Assembly: GCA_002299555.1 (NCBI GenBank)
Contig: DBOL01000013.1
Span: forward strand, 1 to 29,288
Length of the DNA stretch: 29,288 nucleotides
Source of the DNA: Candidatus Aminicenantes bacterium UBA647
GTDB taxonomy: Bacteria > Acidobacteriota > Aminicenantia > UBA2199
Reading direction: 5' to 3'
In this document: in pieces, positions 26,470 through 29,288 of the stretch
How the letters are laid out: each line of letters starts with the position of its first letter
Position numbering within the stretch: position 1 is the first letter of the stretch
The notes under the pieces: generated by a model
What the model was told of the DNA's origin: nothing
The model's input: only the letters and a program-made list of their open reading frames with translations
Database searches by the model: none
Made by a program: the position numbers and the translations under genes

Positions 26470-27453
26470 TTATTTCCCTCCTGAAACGATTTTTCTCAAC
26501 ATTTCAAATCCAAGCTTGTTCCCGCTCAGAATCAACACAATATTTTTATTTTTATACTTATTGCGGACCTTTAGAAATGATGCAACCGAAAGGGCTGCAG
26601 CGCCTTCGACCATCATATGGGATTTCTGAAGGACCAGCTTTAATGCATTTTCAATTTCCTCTTCGCTTACCAGCACAAATTCATCAATACAATCTCTGCA
26701 TATATCAAATGTTATTGAGCCCTCTTCAACTCCCCCGGCAGTTCCGTCAGAAATTGAAGGCGGGCAGTCAATTTCAAGAATTTTGCCCGCTTTTACAGAA
26801 TCAAACATTACATGTGAATTTTCAGGTTGACATCCAATAATCTTGATCTCAGGTAAAACAGATTTTAAATATCCGGCAATACCTGCTATCAAACCGCCGC
26901 CACCGACAGGGACAAATACAGCATCAATATTATTGAGCTGATCAATTATCTCAATTCCAATTGTTCCCTGTCCTCCGATAACCTTCGGGTCATTGTAAGG
27001 AGATATGTAAAAGCTCCCTTCACTCTCCGCAGTCTTTCTGGCATTGGCCTCAGTTATGGCATTGTCTGTGCCATAGAAGAAAATATCTGTATTATAAGCC
27101 TGTAATACTTCAAGTTTTGCAGCACTAATATTTTCCGGAACATATATCTTTCCCTTTAAGCCGAGTTTTTTCATTGCATAACTGACTGCAGCCCCGTGAT
27201 TACCTGTTGAAGCGGTTATAATACCTTTACTCTTTTCTTCATCAGAAAGTGAAAGAATGCTGTTTAAAGCTCCCCTTAGTTTAAAGGAGCCTGTTATCTG
27301 AGTATTTTCAAGTTTCAGAAAAATGTTGGCGTCGCTGATCTTACTGAAATAATGGGAATGCTCTAAATATGTTTTTCTAATATGAACTCTGATCTTTTTC
27401 TCAGCTTTCTCAACTTCCTTTTTAACATCTTCGATTGTGAATATTTTCCGCAT
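26470..27453 (-). CDS. PLP-dependent threonine/serine dehydratase-like lyase (fold type II)
   Basis: The 327-residue protein has the Schiff-base lysine K58 in GSFKLRGA, the phosphate-contacting STGNHG (82-87), and the glycine loop VGGGGLIAG (183-191). The late segment LILSGNKLG is in the place of the usual SGGN. There is no C-terminal ACT-like regulatory domain, so it is a short catabolic-type dehydratase or a racemase/EutB-like enzyme rather than biosynthetic IlvA. It is the first gene of the cassette; AGGAG lies 7 nt before its ATG. In hydroxyectoine use, EutB (this fold) and EutC (ornithine cyclodeaminase fold) are neighbours, which makes a related pathway a possibility but not a conclusion. 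Confidence 0.9.
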   Translation of the reverse strand: MRKIFTIEDVKKEVEKAEKKIRVHIRKTYLEHSHYFSKISDANIFLKLENTQITGSFKLRGALNSILSLSDEEKSKGIITASTGNHGAAVSYAMKKLGLKGKIYVPENISAAKLEVLQAYNTDIFFYGTDNAITEANARKTAESEGSFYISPYNDPKVIGGQGTIGIEIIDQLNNIDAVFVPVGGGGLIAGIAGYLKSVLPEIKIIGCQPENSHVMFDSVKAGKILEIDCPPSISDGTAGGVEEGSITFDICRDCIDEFVLVSEEEIENALKLVLQKSHMMVEGAAALSVASFLKVRNKYKNKNIVLILSGNKLGFEMLRKIVSGGK

Positions 27454-27631
27454 GATTGAGCTCCTAAATTAATTTTTTCAAATTAATCAGGGCATGCAGC
27501 GTGGACTGCAAGAAGCTGAAATATTTCCCCACTCTCTTCCCTAATGCCAGGAAATATCCAGAGCGATAATAAATCACTGATCTTCCTCTGAAATATTGAT
27601 ATCACATAAAAAATAAAATTTCAATATTTAT

Positions 27632-27680
27632 AAAGGCGTCTCACAATCTATATAGGACTGGTGACTAACGTGTCCACTTT
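27632..27680 (-). repeat. Dispersed intergenic repeat, copy B (inverted relative to copy A)
   Basis: The reverse complement of these 49 nt matches 11927-11974 at about 41 of 48 positions. Both copies lie in intergenic DNA and in opposite orientation. Copy B ends about 60 nt upstream of the helicase promoter. Confidence 0.6.
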
Positions 27681-27738
27681 CTGCTTTGCTGAAGCTTTGC
27701 AGGACTATTCCCAGCAAATAGGAGATTACCTTGACATA

Positions 27739-27747
27739 TGATATAAT
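27739..27747 (+). promoter_or_regulatory. Candidate extended -10 promoter of the DEAD-box helicase gene
   Basis: TGA followed by TATAAT is a perfect extended -10 element. TTGACA occurs at 27731-27736, only 5 nt upstream of TATAAT, so it cannot serve as the -35 box of this promoter. No good -35 is seen at 17 nt, which extended -10 promoters can do without. The predicted leader is about 150 nt. Confidence 0.45.
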
Positions 27748-27905
27748 ACCGTTTAATAGTGATATATATCGAAATAAAAAACACCCACATCAAATTAGAT
27801 TTGGAGAAATAACTTTCATATCAGGTTCACATTAATTCCGGGATTATTTCTTTTTTTGTCTGGATATTCAGATGAGAAGGTTCAACTATTAAAAGAGGAG
27901 AAGAA

Positions 27906-29288
27906 ATGGCTTTAGAAGGTTTTGAAAATATGGGGTTGGATCCCCGGTTGATTGAAGGTATCAAAGAGATTGGGTTTGAAAAGCCCATGCCTATACAGGA
28001 AAAAGTAATCCCGATATTGCTGGAAAAAGATACAGATATGGTTGGGTTGGCCCAAACCGGAACAGGTAAAACAGCTGCATTCGGCCTTCCTCTGATATCG
28101 AAAACAGATACTAACAATAAAAACGTTCAGGCTGTTGTGTTAAGTCCAACGCGTGAGCTTTGTATTCAGATCACAAATGATATCAAGAGCTATTCAAAAT
28201 ATATTAAGGACTTTCGTGTTGTTGCAGTTTATGGCGGTGCAAGTATCGAAGGGCAATTGAGGGAGTTGCGTAAAAAGCCTCAGATGATTGTCGCGACACC
28301 GGGAAGGCTTCTTGACATGATCGAGAGAAAAAGAATTGATCTGTCAAAGATCAAATCTGTTGTACTGGATGAAGCGGATGAGATGCTGAATATGGGTTTT
28401 AAAGAAGAGCTGAATGCAATACTGGAGAAAACTCCAGTACAAAAAAATACTTATCTCTTTTCAGCAACAATGCCAAGAGAAGTTTCAAGAATTGCTTCAA
28501 ATTATATGAGTAATGCTATTGAGATCCAGGTCGGAAACCGGAATGCGGGAGCCGAAAATGTTACTCATCAATACTATATGGTCCAGGCAAGTAATAAATA
28601 TCCTGCTCTTAAAAGGATTGTTGATATTAATCCTGATATTTACGGGATAGTTTTCTGCAGAACACGGTCAGATACAAAGGATATAGCTGAAAAGCTTATT
28701 GTTGATGGTTATAATGCAGATTCTCTTCATGGTGACCTTTCCCAGGGACAGAGAGATTATGTAATGCATAAGTTCAGGTCAAAGAACCTTCAGATACTTG
28801 TTGCTACAGATGTTGCTGCCCGTGGACTGGATGTTGATGATCTGACACACATTATTAACTATAATTTTCCGGACGAATTGCAGGCTTATACGCATAGAAG
28901 CGGGAGAACCGGGAGAGCCGGAAAAAAGGGTGTTTCAATTGCGATAATGCATAAAAAGGAGAAACACAGGATCAAGCAGGTAGAGAATCTTATCAGGAAA
29001 AAATTTGAGTATAAAAAAGTTCCGGATGGACAAGAGATATGTAAGAAGCAACTCTTCAGCATGATAGACCGGATGGAAAAGGTGGATGTTGCTGAAACAG
29101 AGATCGATCCTTATCTGGAAGTGATCTATAAAAAACTGGACTGGCTGACTAAAGAGCAGGTCATAAAACAATTTGTCTCTCTTGAATTCAATCGTTTTTT
29201 GGAATATTACAAAGATTCTCCCGATCTTAATATTGATACGGGGAGAAAAGGGAAAAAAGAAAGAGGAAGAGGAGAAAGGGGAACAGAA
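27906..29288 (+). CDS. deaD: DEAD-box RNA helicase (DeaD/CsdA type), 3' end outside the window
   Basis: The frame is open from the ATG at 27906 to the right edge (461 residues so far). AGAGGAG lies just upstream. Visible motifs are the Q-motif region (F24 to Q31), Walker A AQTGTGKT (49-56), PTREL (81-85), TPGR (131-134), DEAD (155-158), SAT (186-188), ATDVAARGLDV (300-310) and HRSGRTGRAG (330-339). After the helicase core comes a helical region and a tail rich in Gly, Arg and Lys (from about 444), as in CsdA-type proteins that bind RNA through a basic tail or an RNA-binding C-terminal domain. Its likely role is ribosome assembly and RNA unwinding. The symbol is by best resemblance; the C-terminal domain that would settle it is cut off. 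Confidence 0.9.
   Translation, partial: MALEGFENMGLDPRLIEGIKEIGFEKPMPIQEKVIPILLEKDTDMVGLAQTGTGKTAAFGLPLISKTDTNNKNVQAVVLSPTRELCIQITNDIKSYSKYIKDFRVVAVYGGASIEGQLRELRKKPQMIVATPGRLLDMIERKRIDLSKIKSVVLDEADEMLNMGFKEELNAILEKTPVQKNTYLFSATMPREVSRIASNYMSNAIEIQVGNRNAGAENVTHQYYMVQASNKYPALKRIVDINPDIYGIVFCRTRSDTKDIAEKLIVDGYNADSLHGDLSQGQRDYVMHKFRSKNLQILVATDVAARGLDVDDLTHIINYNFPDELQAYTHRSGRTGRAGKKGVSIAIMHKKEKHRIKQVENLIRKKFEYKKVPDGQEICKKQLFSMIDRMEKVDVAETEIDPYLEVIYKKLDWLTKEQVIKQFVSLEFNRFLEYYKDSPDLNIDTGRKGKKERGRGERGTE

Larger units (their letters stand above)
27454..27905 (+). other. Non-coding interval between the PLP lyase and the RNA helicase
   Basis: These 452 nt show no credible gene on either strand. They contain a dispersed repeat copy (27632-27680), an extended -10 promoter (27739-27747) and a leader of about 150 nt for the helicase gene. 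Between 27480 and 27600 the octamer GAAATATT recurs in several forms, but it builds no clear structure by eye. The length and the leader suggest post-transcriptional control, as is known for cold-shock DEAD-box helicase genes in other bacteria; that is an inference. Confidence 0.6.

Noticed and set aside
27731..27736. TTGACA as -35 box for the helicase gene
   Set aside because: It is only 5 nt from the perfect TATAAT. With 17-18 nt spacing the -10 candidates are poor.
1..29288. CRISPR arrays, tRNA or rRNA genes, intact IS elements, phage genes
   Set aside because: None was seen on either strand. The only repeats are the 48-nt pair and short motifs described above.

Overview
The window reads as one contiguous, densely coded stretch of a bacterial chromosome with fairly low GC (judged by eye, not computed). 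No rRNA, tRNA, CRISPR array, phage or intact insertion sequence was seen. Start signals are of two kinds: strong Shine-Dalgarno (SD) sequences such as GGAGG, and starts with no SD that sit about 6 nt after a sigma70-type -10 box. The TTGAC..17 nt..TATAAT promoter style and frequent SD use argue against a typical Bacteroidota genome. The gene content (Bacteroidota-style AddA/AddB pair, S55-domain protein, 6-bladed propeller, Asp-box propeller) suggests a Gram-negative lineage from the FCB neighbourhood or a related candidate phylum. The phylum cannot be fixed from this window.

Layout. Positions 1-11849 are all on the minus strand. In order of transcription they are prfB (release factor 2 with a programmed +1 frameshift), comEC (DNA uptake channel), an orphan response-regulator receiver, an S55-domain secreted protein, a large secreted propeller protein, sucC and sucD (succinyl-CoA synthetase), then a small membrane-anchored protein, an AI-2E-type transporter, and the start of a secreted M16-like protein whose zinc motif is lost. 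From the receiver gene to sucD the genes overlap or lie 1-10 nt apart, so they look like one operon.

Positions 12118-18000 (minus) hold an AddB-like nuclease and an AddA-like helicase-nuclease, a two-gene double-strand-break repair unit. Positions 18139-22249 (plus) hold rsmD, a DUF502 membrane protein and a secreted Asp-box (BNR) propeller. Positions 22305-23823 (minus) hold a DUF2834 protein and a 6-bladed propeller. Positions 23922-24359 (plus) hold a VOC-fold protein with a signal peptide. Positions 24385-27453 (minus) form a tight three-gene amino-acid cassette: PLP lyase, ornithine cyclodeaminase family protein, aminotransferase. A non-coding stretch with a dispersed repeat and a promoter precedes a DEAD-box RNA helicase that runs off the right edge.

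Most notable observations: (1) six starts without an SD (M16-like, receiver, comEC, prfB, rsmD, VOC) each have a -10-like hexamer ending 6-7 nt before the start codon, five of them with a -35-like box exactly 17 nt further upstream, which suggests that leaderless transcription is common here; (2) prfB carries the classic AGGGGG..CTT TGA C recoding site, so its true start is in a different frame from the longest simple open frame; (3) the partial M16-like gene has lost the HxxEH ligands; (4) two inverted copies of a roughly 48-nt dispersed repeat lie 15.7 kb apart in intergenic DNA.
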